Notes under the pieces: generated by a model
What the model was told of the DNA's origin: nothing
The model's input: the letters and a program-made list of their open reading frames with translations, nothing else
Databases searched by the model: none
DNA from: Molanna angustata
Lineage: Eukaryota; Arthropoda; Insecta; Trichoptera; Molannidae
Reading direction: 5' to 3'
DNA: 64,000 nucleotides
Assembly (NCBI GenBank): GCA_963576475.1
Contig: OY754987.1
Coordinates: 8,004,036-8,068,035 of the forward strand
Position numbers and translations under genes: made by a program
Part shown: positions 10,658-20,610 of the stretch, piece by piece
Position numbering within the stretch: the stretch's first letter is position 1
How the letters are laid out: each line of letters opens with the position of its first letter

Positions 10658-10855
10658 AGTAAACCTAATCGGGTGGACTACGAAAAAAGGCTTCGAGGAG
10701 ATCTGGATGAGTCTACTGTCGGCTTTGCAGGGCAACGGCACGCATTGGGCCGTCAGGGGAATCACACAGCTCTTGCTGTCTGCGCACTCCATACCTACGT
10801 TCTGCGTCAGTAAACCGGAAGGCGTTAGAAATCTCAATCCGTTACCTTCAATAGA
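10658..10855 (+). CDS. htt: huntingtin exon E
   Basis: The acceptor GTTTTAG ends at 10657 and the donor GTGAGT is at 10856, phase 2 in and out. This is the clearest family match. VNLIGWTTKKGFEEIWMSLL and AVRGITQLLLSAHSIP align with N-x-L-G-W-T-x-x-x-F-E-E-x-W and A-V-x-A-I-T-x-L-V-L-S-A of vertebrate huntingtin. Confidence 0.92.
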
Positions 10856-10920
10856 GTGAGTTTTTTTTGTTTACATACCACTATACTGGTTGTGTCCAGA
10901 ACGAATGAACTGTGCTGTTC

Positions 10921-11215
10921 TTTAAGGTGATGTAAGATAAATTAAAGTGATGACGAGATTGTCCTGTAATCAAATAAGCATCACCTTAATAGATTATAGA
11001 TGGTGTTTGACAAATATGCGAGGCTTTTCTATAGGATTTGCAAAAAATATCAAGTAACTTCTCATCTTAATAAACTACACTGGTTGAAGTGTCCCAAATA
11101 AGATGACTATAGAATGGTTGATCGTCTTTAAGGTTCCGAATGAATTAGCTCTATATTACATTCAAGAACTGTATTGAAAGAATGTGCCTTTAGGGAGATG
11201 TTTTACATTGAGCTC
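10921..11215 (-). repeat. inverted partial copy of the exon C region
   Basis: The reverse complement matches 8085-8378 from the upstream intron through the splice acceptor into the start of exon C. The exon-like part would read DNLVITLIYLTSP and then a stop, against DSLPITLINLTSP in the real exon. On the gene's sense strand it is antisense, so it cannot be used as an exon. Confidence 0.6.
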
Positions 11216-11244
11216 GTCTGGCACAGTTCTTGGATGCCCGATTT

Positions 11245-12366
11245 CCCCAAGGCTCCTTAACTTAAAAAATCACATTAATGAACCACTTAGCGCAAAATTG
11301 CATTTCACCAAACAATCTTAGCCTCGCTTAGCGACGTCGGCGCATAAAATTTTAAGTGGCGGTCTCTAGTGGATTAACCGTCATAAGCGTCACTTAACGC
11401 GTTTGACAGATAGATATTTGGGTTACGATTTTGTCGCAGAGTTGTTTTATTATTGAATTTATCTTTTTTTTGTAAAATTTAAGTTATATTTTGTTTATTA
11501 TCATCTTGGAAGATGGCTGGATTCGTGAAATCGTTGAATTGGTCGATGAAATAGACATGCTCCATCCGTTTGTTTTGAAGTAATTGCCGTGTTTTTTGAA
11601 ACTAATTCAATTAATTTAGTTTTTTCACTGGGGGTAAAATTTGTAGAACGTTTCCTTGGTTTATCCATAATTATACTCTGCTAAATATTATACTCTGATA
11701 AATATGCGCGTCCCGTGTCGAACAATCTCAACAATCAACAAGTGCGAAGCGAATAAACAGCCATGACAGCGAGTATATCCTAGGATGTACACCGATTTTT
11801 TAAACCAAACCTACAAAAGTTTGGTAAAAATAGATTGGTTAGGTTTGTCTGTAGTTATAATTGCGGCTGACATGAGCCAGTTGCAATATATATTAAAAAA
11901 GTAACAAATATTAAAATAAAATAACTAAATTGGTGTGAATACTAAATAAACTGTCTGTACATGATGTGTCAAAAACAAAAACTGGTGTACAAACAAGGCT
12001 ACCCTGACAGCGAGCGCCGCTAGCGCCATCTGTTGGCGCCAGCGGCAATTACCTATACTCATGAGATCAAAGTAGTACTTTTTTATAATTAATTTATTTA
12101 AAGAGTAAAAATCGTGAAATTCACCCGTTAGAATATTTTAATATTTTTATAGTTTATTATGTATTTCTTATTTGCATATTTTTTAAAGTAACGTTATCTT
12201 GAGTCCATATTCATGTTCACCGGAAACATAACAAAAAATAATCCTGACATCAGCTTAGTGTGGGTGTTATTTGTTGGTGAAATGCAAATTTATTAAGTAA
12301 GCCACTTAAGGATTTAAGTTTCGAATGGGTACTTAGCTGATGTTCGGTTTTGAGGGACCTTGGAGA
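11245..12366 (-). mobile_element. PIF/Harbinger-like remnant with nested MITE
   Basis: The two ends are inverted: CCCCAAGGCTCCTTAA with later TTGCATTTCACCAA at the left, and the complement at the right near 12270-12366. The - strand at 11669 encodes MDKPRKRSTNFTPSEKTKLI then ELVSKN, like the start of a Myb/SANT-like DNA-binding protein found in Harbinger elements and related genes. It soon loses its frame. A separate palindromic MITE-like segment occupies about 11775-12010. The element is non-autonomous and lies in an htt intron. Confidence 0.55.
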
Positions 12367-12765
12367 AAGCGGCCGTCAGAGCCTCAAAAACCATCAGGCA
12401 TACTTTATAGTCTACTCGTTCTGGAAATTTTAACCAGTGTAGTTCGTTAAGAAGAGGTGTTATGTGACTTTTTTTGTCAGCTCGCATTATCCCTCTTTCC
12501 TACGCGCATGCGTATTAGATCCTTACAAAGCGCGCGAGAGTGTAAATTTAGCCGGTGATGATCGATGAATTATAATGCTTAGAGTTCTTAATTTTTTAAA
12601 TAATGTAACATTTACAACACGTTTATTAGTAAGACTGTTAGTTTTTTACTAGTCGTATCAAATAACACGCTCATGGTTTTAAACAAAGTTTATTATAATA
12701 AATGAATTAATAAGTTTCAGTTAATTGAATTAAAAATAATTAATGTTTATTCTTTTATATTTTAG

Positions 12766-12908
12766 TATGAAGAGACTGAAGAGTGTATCATTGGATTGTG
12801 ACCTTTATGAGACATTATTTTCTGAGATGGATGTCGAAAGTTACGCATTCTCAGATCCAGTATATAATTATTCAAGTTTCAGTATGGAATATCTTATACA
12901 TGCCGCAG
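12766..12908 (+). CDS. htt: huntingtin exon F
   Basis: The acceptor TATATTTTAG ends at 12765 and the donor GTAAAC is at 12909, phase 2 in and phase 1 out. It encodes about 47 residues including SDPVYNYSSFSMEYLIHAAG, matching the W-D-P-V-P-S-L-S region of vertebrate huntingtin. The ATG at 12767 is internal, not a start. A dispersed repeat copy begins about 50 bases after the donor. Confidence 0.84.
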
Positions 12909-12960
12909 GTAAACATAATAATTCTTTTAACATACAAAAATTAAGAAACCTTTGTTTTTT

Positions 12961-13133
12961 TCAACATTTCAACACATACGAAGTTGGAATATCATAGAAG
13001 AACAAGGAACTCGAGGCATCTACCTCAGGGCTTACGACCTGTCATTGGCTGGTTTATGTGATCACTTTATGCAGTTGCGTAACATTCACCAACTATGCTC
13101 TCTTATTGAGTTCCCTTATCAATGCAATTTTTA
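12961..13133 (+). repeat. dispersed repeat G, copy 2
   Basis: It shares CATAGAAGAACAAGGAACTC, GGGCTTACGACCTGTCATTG and CACCAACTATG with copies at 6480 and 29565. It starts about 50 bases after the exon F donor. Confidence 0.55.
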
Positions 13134-13144
13134 AATTTCTTTAT

Positions 13145-13455
13145 ATTTTAATAATTTGTGACAGATTGTTTGAAAATTTTTTTAACTGTCAAATATTTCA
13201 AAGTGATCCCAAGCTCAGGAAACTTAAAATTTGAAATATTTATTTTCAAGTTAGTAAAAATAAAAAGGCACATCACTTTCATAAAATGGCATTGAAGAGT
13301 TATCAAGTTTTCACAATAAAATATTTAAAATAAAAAAAAATTAACAAATTTAATTTATGAAAATGCTATAAATTTTCCATACAAAAATTGAATACTCTGT
13401 GGAGTGACTTGGTAGTGAGGAGTATAGAGTTGGCCATAACCCACTCATTTTTTAT
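13145..13455 (+). repeat. dispersed repeat H, copy 1
   Basis: Long similarity to 50820-51095, including CATAAAATGGCATTGAA, GTGGAGTGACTTGGTAGTG and an end like GGCCACAACCCACTCG. Its end motif also occurs at 51262-51290 and 59115-59140. Non-coding; class unknown. Confidence 0.6.
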
Positions 13456-13749
13456 AATGTGTTATCTTATTGACATTCTAACATTGGCTGAAAGAAATTA
13501 CCGTTTGGCAATAAGTCCGCCAGTGTACAAATCATATTATGTACAAAAAGATATTAATAAATTGTATCAATTTTTACTCACAATAAAATTTTATGAAAGT
13601 TTTTTTTTTTATGAATAATGAATATTTGTAATCATAAACATTTTCAATGGTATAAATAATTAATGTTGAGGAATTATTTGACAAATATAATTTCCGATGA
13701 AATATTTAATGACAATCACGAATAACCGCCTTTTTATTATTGTTTTTAG

Positions 13750-13886
13750 GTATAAACGATAATCCAGATATCAGAACTCAAAACGCGCTGAAAGAGTGTC
13801 GTAAAAATCTCCAAGACTTGGGTATCGACATCAATAGTTGCCTTCAACTTCTGATGGATATTGCTGCTCAGGTGGCATCACCTCAA
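13750..13886 (+). CDS. htt: huntingtin exon G
   Basis: The acceptor GTTTTTAG ends at 13749 and the donor GTAACT is at 13887, phase 1 in and phase 0 out. It encodes GINDNPDIRT through GIDINSCLQLLMDIAAQVAS, matching V-D-I-H-S-C-x-Q-F-L-L-E-L in vertebrate huntingtin. The frame stays open beyond the donor into a LINE fragment, but that downstream part is not exon. Confidence 0.85.
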
Positions 13887-14212
13887 GTAACTTTATTTAT
13901 TTATGATAACAAAAAAACTTCAAAATCTAGAAGAATCTGTAATAGGACGATGTATGACAGGGTCAGAAATGAGGACTTAAGGAAAGATGTCATAAATAGA
14001 ATGAAAGTGAACACATTGAGATGGTTTGGCCACATGGGGAGAATGAATGAGGAATGCCTGACAAAGAAAATATACATTGAGGACAGGAATGGAATGAGAG
14101 GTCGGGGCCGCCCAAGGAAGGGATGGCACATCCATGTGAACGGTATTTTGAAAGACGGAAATGTCTCGTACAAAACATTGTTTGATATCGCTGTAAACGG
14201 ATGCTCATCTCT
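13887..14212 (+). pseudogene. LINE reverse transcriptase C-terminal fragment
   Basis: The reading GHMGRMNEECLTKKIY and GRGRPRKGWHIHVNG belongs to the C-terminal tail of a LINE reverse transcriptase. Relatives are at 33345-33588 (+) and 43932-44243 (-). It is fused by chance to the open frame of htt exon G across the donor site. Confidence 0.7.
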
Positions 14213-15070
14213 AAAATAAACCATATTTTTGGTACTATACAGTAGTGACATTCATGTATAAGAAGTGCTATTAGCATTCTTCGTTTAAAAAGGACAAAGT
14301 TAACAGTATTTGTCAAAAGATAGCGTTAACATTTCTTAGATATTTTCAAGCAGTATGTCATCTTATATTTAAATATACATATTTACAACTTTTAAATAGT
14401 ATGGATAAGGTTCATTACCCTGTTTCACTGGTAGATCTTTGATCCTTGAGTTTGATTTCCTGATGGGGACACCTTTTTATTTTCCACTGTTATATAATAA
14501 TGGAGTAGTGACCATTAGATTCGTTGTGATATATTTGTGTCTATGATTTCATATTGATAAGAGTCAATTAGTTTTCCATAGACAACAGTTAAATACTTAT
14601 TTCAGTTAGTGTATAGTTGTCAGGAAATAACTTGATAGATCATGTTGGCTGCGCAGAATGCAAATTTGGGTTTTTTGTTTGGTTGGTATCTGTGAAAACC
14701 GTACCTGTCTCCTCCGAAATATGTCAAGATATTTTCCAATAACTATACGCTCACTATACATCAAGGTTGATGCGCGTCTCATGGGTTGATAGATTCTCCA
14801 ATCAGAGTGTTTTAAATATGATGGAGAAAGAGAGAGATTTGCTGACCATTGTCAAGAGAAGCAAAGCCACGACCCTTGGTCGCATATTCCGTAGCGACAA
14901 ATATGCCTCATTAGGTTGGCACAAGTTTGTAATGAGTTAGGTGTGATGGTCACCAACCTCAGTTAGGAGCAGCATAAGAGGAAGAAGATACACTTACTTG
15001 GGAATCATACAGGAACGGGAGTCCTATGTCCTGCAGTGGGGAAACATGGACTGAAGATGATATTGGCCAC
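14213..15070. other. intron sequence, diverged repeats only
   Basis: No coding signal. Bases 14990-15060 (TCCTATGTCCTGCAGTGGGG) resemble the 3' region of LINE families common in Lepidoptera. Bases 14565-14590 share GTTTTCCATAGACAAC with 55877 and 56019. Confidence 0.4.
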
Positions 15071-15073
15071 AGA

Positions 15074-15470
15074 GCCATCACAGCTCACTAAAGTGTTGCA
15101 ACTAGTTATTAATATTTGACATAGTACCTATAAGTTATCACTAAAGTGTTGCAATAACTAAATGTTGTTATTAATATTTGACATAGTACCTATAAGTTAT
15201 CACTTAAGTGTTGCAACTAGTTATTAATATTTGACATTGTACCTATAAGTTATCACTAAAGTGTTGCAACTAGTTATTAATGTTTGACATAGTACCTATA
15301 AGTTATCACTAAAGTGTTGCGACTAGTTATTAATATTTGACATAGTACCTATAAGTTATCACTAAAGTGTTGCAACTAGTTATTAATATTTGACCTAGTA
15401 CCTGTAAGTATTATGTACAAAAAGATGTATAAATATTTGACCTAGTACCTGTAAGTATTATGTACAAAAA
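15074..15470 (+). repeat. tandem repeat, 53-bp unit, derived from a SINE tail
   Basis: Six to seven units of TCACTAAAGTGTTGCAACTA plus TATTTGACATAGTACCTATA. The second half resembles the family A SINE tail (TTTGACATAGTACCTGTTAG). The array is followed by a 26-bp direct duplication (around 15405-15475) and a TAAA microsatellite (15475-15499), ending 22 bases before the exon H acceptor. Confidence 0.8.
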
Positions 15471-15521
15471 GATGTATAAATAAATAAATAAATAAATAAG
15501 TTATCCCGATGTATATTCCAG

Positions 15522-15719
15522 TGTGATTGGGGTCTCGGTGGACGTCTCTCGATGCTGTGGTGTGCTGTCAGTGTGTGCGACACGTTCAGCTGTCTGGACC
15601 AGTGGCGCTGGCTGGACCAACATCTGCAGACCATCTCGGCCAATACGGAGCCCAGGGATCATCTGATGCTGCAGCTCCTTGGTCAGGGGATGGCCAAAGT
15701 CAAGGCTATTCAAGGAGAG
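15522..15719 (+). CDS. htt: huntingtin exon H
   Basis: The acceptor ATATTCCAG ends at 15521 and the donor GTAGTT is at 15720. It holds exactly 66 codons, phase 0 on both sides. The peptide LSMLWCAVSVCDTFSCL and following residues align with the V-V-R-S-L-L-V-V-S-D-L-F-T block of vertebrate huntingtin. A tandem repeat and a TAAA microsatellite lie directly before the acceptor. Confidence 0.85.
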
Positions 15720-17027
15720 GTAGTTTTAAAATTCACAATTTATACTTTACTATACTATTTACATTTCTTTATTTTCTCGATGACAGTTCTATACAACAAA
15801 AACATTCAAACATATTTTTTCAAGGTGGGAACACTCAATGGCCCACCGCCATTTTGTGTTTGTTTTAATCTGTCACTCGCAACAAGACGGTCGTGTTATC
15901 GTGTTATGTTTATCAATAGCCCCATCCCTATCGGTTTCTCTTGGTATGACCTTGTACGTGTGTAAGCGTCATATTTTTATAAATTAATGCATACATAAAG
16001 AAATGGAAATAATATAGCGCGACGCTACACACGTTGGCTTGTCTGCTACTTGCTGGTTCAGCAAACATAAAAATAACCACACACCATCACGGTATATCCC
16101 ACAATGTGGGGTGACCAGTGACAGGTGTGCAGGTGTACATTACCTTATAAAAGGAATCAAGACACATCAGTCTCACCTCATCTAAAGGCAACGTATGGGA
16201 TTGGTAAGATATTTTATAATTACCCGGCTTTTATGGACACCAGAAAACGATAATAGAAAAAAAATATCAAAATCTAATTCAATTGAATTTAATTCAGTAT
16301 TATTCATACATTGAGACACATGAGGTATACATTATAATATGAATTACCAGTGGTCGATACTTCTTTCTCCCTTCCCATCCTGTTTTAGAAATTGTTATTA
16401 AAATGTAATAAAATAAAATATCTTGTAATACATATATTTTAGAATACTATAATTGGCACTATAAAATAAATTTTTTTTTTTATGCATCATTTGTTGTTGT
16501 TGTATTCTATTAAATAAATAAAAAAAAATCAGTCCAGCTGTTTAGGAGTTCAGTGACATACACACATACAGAAGAATGATTATATTAAAGGTATTAATGA
16601 AACTCCTGTTTCGCATTTTATTGTATATTTCAAAAGATATACTGTTTGTATAATACGAGGCATACTTTGTTTTTGTTTTCTTATTTCTAGTGTGGATGTA
16701 ACAGTGCTAGTAGAGTCTATAGGTGGTTGTATGGTGTCGGGAGTGGTTCATTAATTATGTATTTAATATATCAAAAGGTTGCGATTTAAAGTGTGTGTTC
16801 AAATTACCTCCCAACAACATACATACTTGTAATTTAATAATCAGTTAATTAATTGAAATAATAATTGAGTGATGATGGGTTTCATATTAAAAGCGGACTT
16901 ACTGTTTCTCTTTTATTGATGATTATTTAGTTTACAGATATAAATACACTTAACAAATTTACAGATGTTTGCGATCTTTGGGTCGATATTAATTTTATGA
17001 GTATAGATAAATAATGGACACAGCTGA
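15720..17027. other. intron with SINE-like repeat, otherwise unrecognised
   Basis: Bases 16080-16260 are a diverged copy of the ATT-tailed repeat (CCACAATGTGGGGT, GACAGGTGTGCAGGTGTACA). The remainder is AT-rich. A short open reading at 16693-16750 (VDVTVLVESIGG) is not part of htt as far as I can tell. Confidence 0.4.
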
Positions 17028-17135
17028 CGTCTCGTCGGTCGACGTGCGAATGAAGCGGCCGGATCTTCTGCCGATGGCTTCCCGACGGTCAGGGCCTGCG
17101 CGTGCTATACAGCGTGCTATGCGGTCGTTATACAG

Positions 17136-17455
17136 AGGCGCCACAAGTCCATCCATTGCTTTCTGGATGGACTCTACCAGGAGGGACTTCCCGGTCTTTG
17201 CGGTTTACAGGGTGAACCTAATATGTATCAAATTCTCTTCCAGTCGTACGTGGACTCCGCCCACGTGTCTCTTTGCTTCTCCTCTCCTTGGGCCCCGACA
17301 CGGTGCTCTGCCCTCCATTCGGCCATCTGTCACTTGCGCGTCTACCGTGATCTCCATCGGAAGAGCGTTCAGGGGATATCTTTGATAGAACCAGACGTCA
17401 TGCGAAGTATGGCCGCCCATCTTGAAGCTATACTGCAGGAGTCTAATCAAGCCAG
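17136..17455 (+). CDS. htt: huntingtin exon I (5' edge uncertain)
   Basis: The donor GTAACT is at 17456 with two bases of a split codon, which exon J completes. The reliable part reads HKSIHCFLDGLYQEGLP, then APTRCSALHSAICHLRVY and EPDVMRSMAAHLEAILQES, consistent with the huntingtin C-terminal HEAT repeats. The AG at 17134-17135 is the only acceptor I found that is in phase with exon H. The same frame is open back to 17028 (ADGFPTVRAC), and a second frame reads LYSVLCGRY at 17106-17132. Either the exon starts earlier with an indel in it, or a short exon is missing. Confidence 0.6.
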
Positions 17456-17651
17456 GTAACTTAATAAGAGACTATTATTTGATTTATCAAATTTATTTGT
17501 TGTTAAAGTTTCAAGAACGACCAAAGTTGTCAGTATGATAGTCTGTATATACAGGGTGTCTCAAAATAAAGTTTATATTTAGTGGATCGACTAAAAAAAA
17601 AAAGTAAGCCATGTATCGAAAAAATGTTTATTAATTATTATAGTACACAAT

Positions 17652-18306
17652 TTGGGAATTTATTTCTTAAAAATAATATCGTCCAAATGTAGACCCTCGC
17701 GTTCGCAGCACTCATTTAATCCAACAGTAAAATTACTTATGACGGCAGGTGGACTCAGTGATGGCTACCATTTCGTGACCGATATTTTCTTTCAAATGCG
17801 CCAGGGAAGTCGGTTTATTGGCGTAAACTTTAGATTTATGATAACCCCATAGGAAAAAGTCCATAGTGGTTAAATCAGGGGGGCAAGTCTGGTTGATCGT
17901 CGAAATGAAAACCCACCTTGTTTACCCATATCATGGATATAATTATTATATGGAGTTCTACAATATCTTTAGATGTCATAGAACTCCATACGGTCTGACC
18001 TGACGAGCCGTGCTCTGCAAACAATTTTTTCTTGACGTGATGTTATATACGACGAAACGATAAATAATAAATAAATCCATGATATGGGTATTCACTAGGG
18101 TTTTGATTTCGTCGGTCGAACCAGACTTGCCCACCCAGGACTGCGTGGAGGCCAATTTATGTCACCTCTCCTGGAGATCGATTTGCCTGGGAAAATTTCA
18201 CGAACTCGTGGCAGAGATGTATAGGTCGTGTGTGACGTTGCTCCGTCCTGCTGGAACCATGTTCTTTGGTTATAGCCAGGAAAGTTTTGCAGTTCAGGCA
18301 CATAAT
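17652..18306 (-). pseudogene. mariner-like transposase remnant
   Basis: This is a Tc1/mariner-type DDE transposase relic. The second catalytic Asp sits in QQDGATSHT, the W-P-P-R-S-P motif precedes the expected third acidic position, and DFFLWGYHKSKVY is typical of the family. The coding text is interrupted at WPPRSP by a palindromic MITE (17874-18145) and ends with in-frame stops. Not functional. Confidence 0.75.
17874..18145. mobile_element. palindromic MITE P2, copy A
   Basis: The ends read CAGGGGGGCAAGTCTGGT and, inverted, CCAGACTTGCCCACCC. The inner arms share ACCCATATCATGGAT and GGAGTTCTA. It splits the transposase text after W-P-P-R-S-P. Further copies are at 49888-50341 and 62853-63046. 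Confidence 0.7.
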
Positions 18307-18559
18307 GCTCTGAATTTTTTTTTTTTTTTATTATTAAATCCTTCTAGCGACTTCTTCACGTCAGATTGATATTAGCTCATTGTGAATGACTGGCTTCTAG
18401 AGGTCATCCCATAGTCCGATCTCTCGAATGAATCTTAAGATCTTCAGTGGGCTGGCTTCTTTGATTTGTATTTCATCAGTGATGTGAGTGCCAAGTATTC
18501 TGGCTCTTGTTTGCATCATTGGTCCACAGTCCTTGAGCAGGTGTAGCGGAGCTCTGAAT
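18307..18559 (-). mobile_element. 5'-truncated LINE tail with 9-bp target duplication
   Basis: GCTCTGAAT occurs at 18307-18315 and 18551-18559. Between them the - strand reads LHLLKDCGPMMQTRARILG and LKILRFIREIGLWDDL, the end of a jockey/R1-type protein, then a 3' UTR and a poly(A) tail (18316-18328). This is a classic target-primed insertion into the mariner-like element. Confidence 0.8.
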
Positions 18560-18748
18560 AAAAATATAATTAGATTTAACTTTTTGATCGTCAGTTCTTG
18601 ATGGAATTCCATTTAAATTAATTTATATTTTTAATAACTATAAAATAATTTTCATATTTATTCATATTTAAACTTTTTTACTAGTTTTATATATTTTCTT
18701 GTTTTATATAACAAACTTGTTTTAGTTTACTTGTTTTATATAGTTTCT

Positions 18749-19552
18749 ACTTTTTCACTTGTTTTATATAATTTTCATTTCATAGTTAAACTTTTTCACT
18801 TGTTTTATATAATTTTCATTTCATAGTTAAACTTTTTCACTTGTTTTATATAATTTTCATTTCATAGTTAAACTTTTTCACTTGTTTTATATAATTTTCA
18901 TTTCATAGTTAAACTTTTTCACTTGTTTTATATAATTTTCATTTCATAGTTAAACTTTTTCACTTGTTTTATATAATTTTCATTTCATAGTTAAACTTTT
19001 TCACTTGTTTTATATAATTTTCATTTCATAGTTAAACTTTTTCACTTGTTTTATATAATTTTCATTTCATAGTTAAACTTTTTCACTTGTTTTATATAAT
19101 TTTCATTTCATAGTTAAACTTTTTCACTTGTTTTATATAATTTTCATTTCATAGTTAAACTTTTTCACTTGTTTTATATAATTTTCATTTCATAGTTAAA
19201 CTTTTTCACTTGTTTTATATAATTTTCATTTCATAGTTAAACTTTTTCACTTGTTTTATATAATTTTCATTTCATAGTTAAACTTTTTCACTTGTTTTAT
19301 ATAATTTTCATTTCATAGTTAAACTTTTTCACTTGTTTTATATAATTTTCATTTCATAGTTAAACTTTTTCACTTGTTTTATATAATTTTCATTTCATAG
19401 TTAAACTTTTTCACTTGTTTTATATAATTTTCATTTCATAGTTAAACTTTTTCACTTGTTTTATATAATTTTCATTTCATAGTTAAACTTTTTCACTTGT
19501 TTTATATAATTTTCATTTCATAGTTAAACTTTTTCACTTGTTTTATATAATT
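18749..19552 (+). repeat. 41-bp minisatellite, about 19 units
   Basis: The unit is ACTTTTTCACTTGTTTTATA followed by TAATTTTCATTTCATAGTTA and one A. Nineteen units are nearly or exactly identical over about 800 bases, with diverged edges. It lies inside the mariner-like element within an htt intron. The homogeneity implies recent expansion. Confidence 0.92.
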
Positions 19553-20034
19553 TCTTATTTAATATAATTTACTTGTTTTAGTTTTGTTATATAGGTTCCA
19601 CTAATTTACTTGTTTTTATATAATTTTCTATTTCATATTTATTCACATTTAAACTTATTTGGAAAAAAATAAATAATAATAATAATTGTTTTTAAGTAGG
19701 TATATAACTTTTTCATTTTTTAGACGTGTATTTGTTTTATATAATTGTTTTTATTTCACATAGTATTTAACTTATTGTTTTTAATTATAACCTAGCTCCA
19801 GATTTACTTGTTTGCTATCCATGAAAAAATCTAACTTGTCTTCGTATAAATACTCTGTTAAACTTACATATATTTACTACTTGAAAATGTGAAAATAAAT
19901 TAATAAAAATATAAACTTTCTATTGAGTCACCTTGTATTTTTTTTTATCGAAATCCTTATTTAATGAATGCCTTATGGGGAGAATGATCCTACTCCCAGT
20001 TAATAATAATAATGATCAATGTACCTTATTTCAG

Positions 20035-20173
20035 AGTGTCTTTGTACGAAAGATCCTTATATTGGAGGGCACTATTTATATTTGTGGATTTAGGATATGA
20101 AAATCTCTTTGCGATCGCCATCAACTACTTACTGAACAATCACACAAACTTCTGCTTCCCGTTGGTTTTAAAG
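20035..20173 (+). CDS. htt: huntingtin exon J
   Basis: The acceptor TTATTTCAG ends at 20034, and the first A completes an arginine codon split from exon I. The donor GTATCT is at 20174 (phase 0). It encodes VSLYERSLYWRALFIFVDLG and a further helix rich in N, F and L. Phase and position fit huntingtin, although this stretch is less conserved against vertebrates. Confidence 0.78.
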
Positions 20174-20333
20174 GTATCTTTACTTGTAATAATAATTTCC
20201 GCAGTCTACAGTATTTGTCACAATACACGCTTTGTATTACTAGCACAAAAAAATTATTGATAATTGTATTTATTTCTTATTGAAGCTATGGTCTGATTAA
20301 AAATATTTTAGTTTATTAAATATGATGTTTTAG

Positions 20334-20469
20334 GGTGTCTGCAGTGCGATGATAAACTACAGGTATACGATGAACAGCAATCACAAAGATGCTCTCTGGA
20401 AGAAGGTCAATTCTCATCCTGAACTGTGTGGTGTCTTTCTACCATTGATAACTGTTCTGATATATTCAG
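20334..20469 (+). CDS. htt: huntingtin exon K
   Basis: The acceptor GATGTTTTAG ends at 20333 and the donor GTGTGT is at 20470, phase 0 in and phase 1 out. It encodes GVCSAMINYRYTMNSNHKDA through LPLITVLIYS. Its place in huntingtin rests on splice phase and its position between clear exons more than on direct similarity. Confidence 0.76.
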
Positions 20470-20610
20470 GTGTGTTACCAATGATTATTCAAATATTGTT
20501 AGCTAGTTTTTTATACACGGCTTTGCTTGGGACTTGGTATATGAGAAGCAATAAGCTAACTTATCAAGAAAATAGTTTTTTTAATTTTTGAACTGTATAT
20601 TTGTTGTTAT

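Larger units (their letters stand above)
17550..19937 (-). mobile_element. mariner-like element with nested insertions
   Basis: The ends are inverted: TACAGGGTGTCTCAAAATAA at 17550 and, inverted, TACAAGGTGACTCAATAGAA ending at 19937, each followed by AAGTTTATATTT. TA flanks are present. On the - strand the transposase catalytic region survives in pieces: TWFQQDGATSHT and RRGDINWPPRSP (18140-18270), then, beyond a MITE, DFFLWGYHKSKVYANKP (17740-17870). The frame is broken by stops. The N-terminal region is missing or unrecognisable. Confidence 0.75.

Noticed and set aside
13740..14219. A single 159-residue protein
   Set aside because: It is htt exon G running past its donor site into a LINE fragment. 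Two unrelated pieces.
16693..16760. An extra htt exon before exon I (VDVTVLVESIGGCMV)
   Set aside because: It follows an AG and is open, but the phase does not fit exon H, it hits a stop quickly, and I see no similarity to huntingtin.
18749..19552. Possible CRISPR-like array
   Set aside because: Head-to-tail repeats without unique spacers in a eukaryotic genome; a minisatellite. The same applies to 56100-59095.
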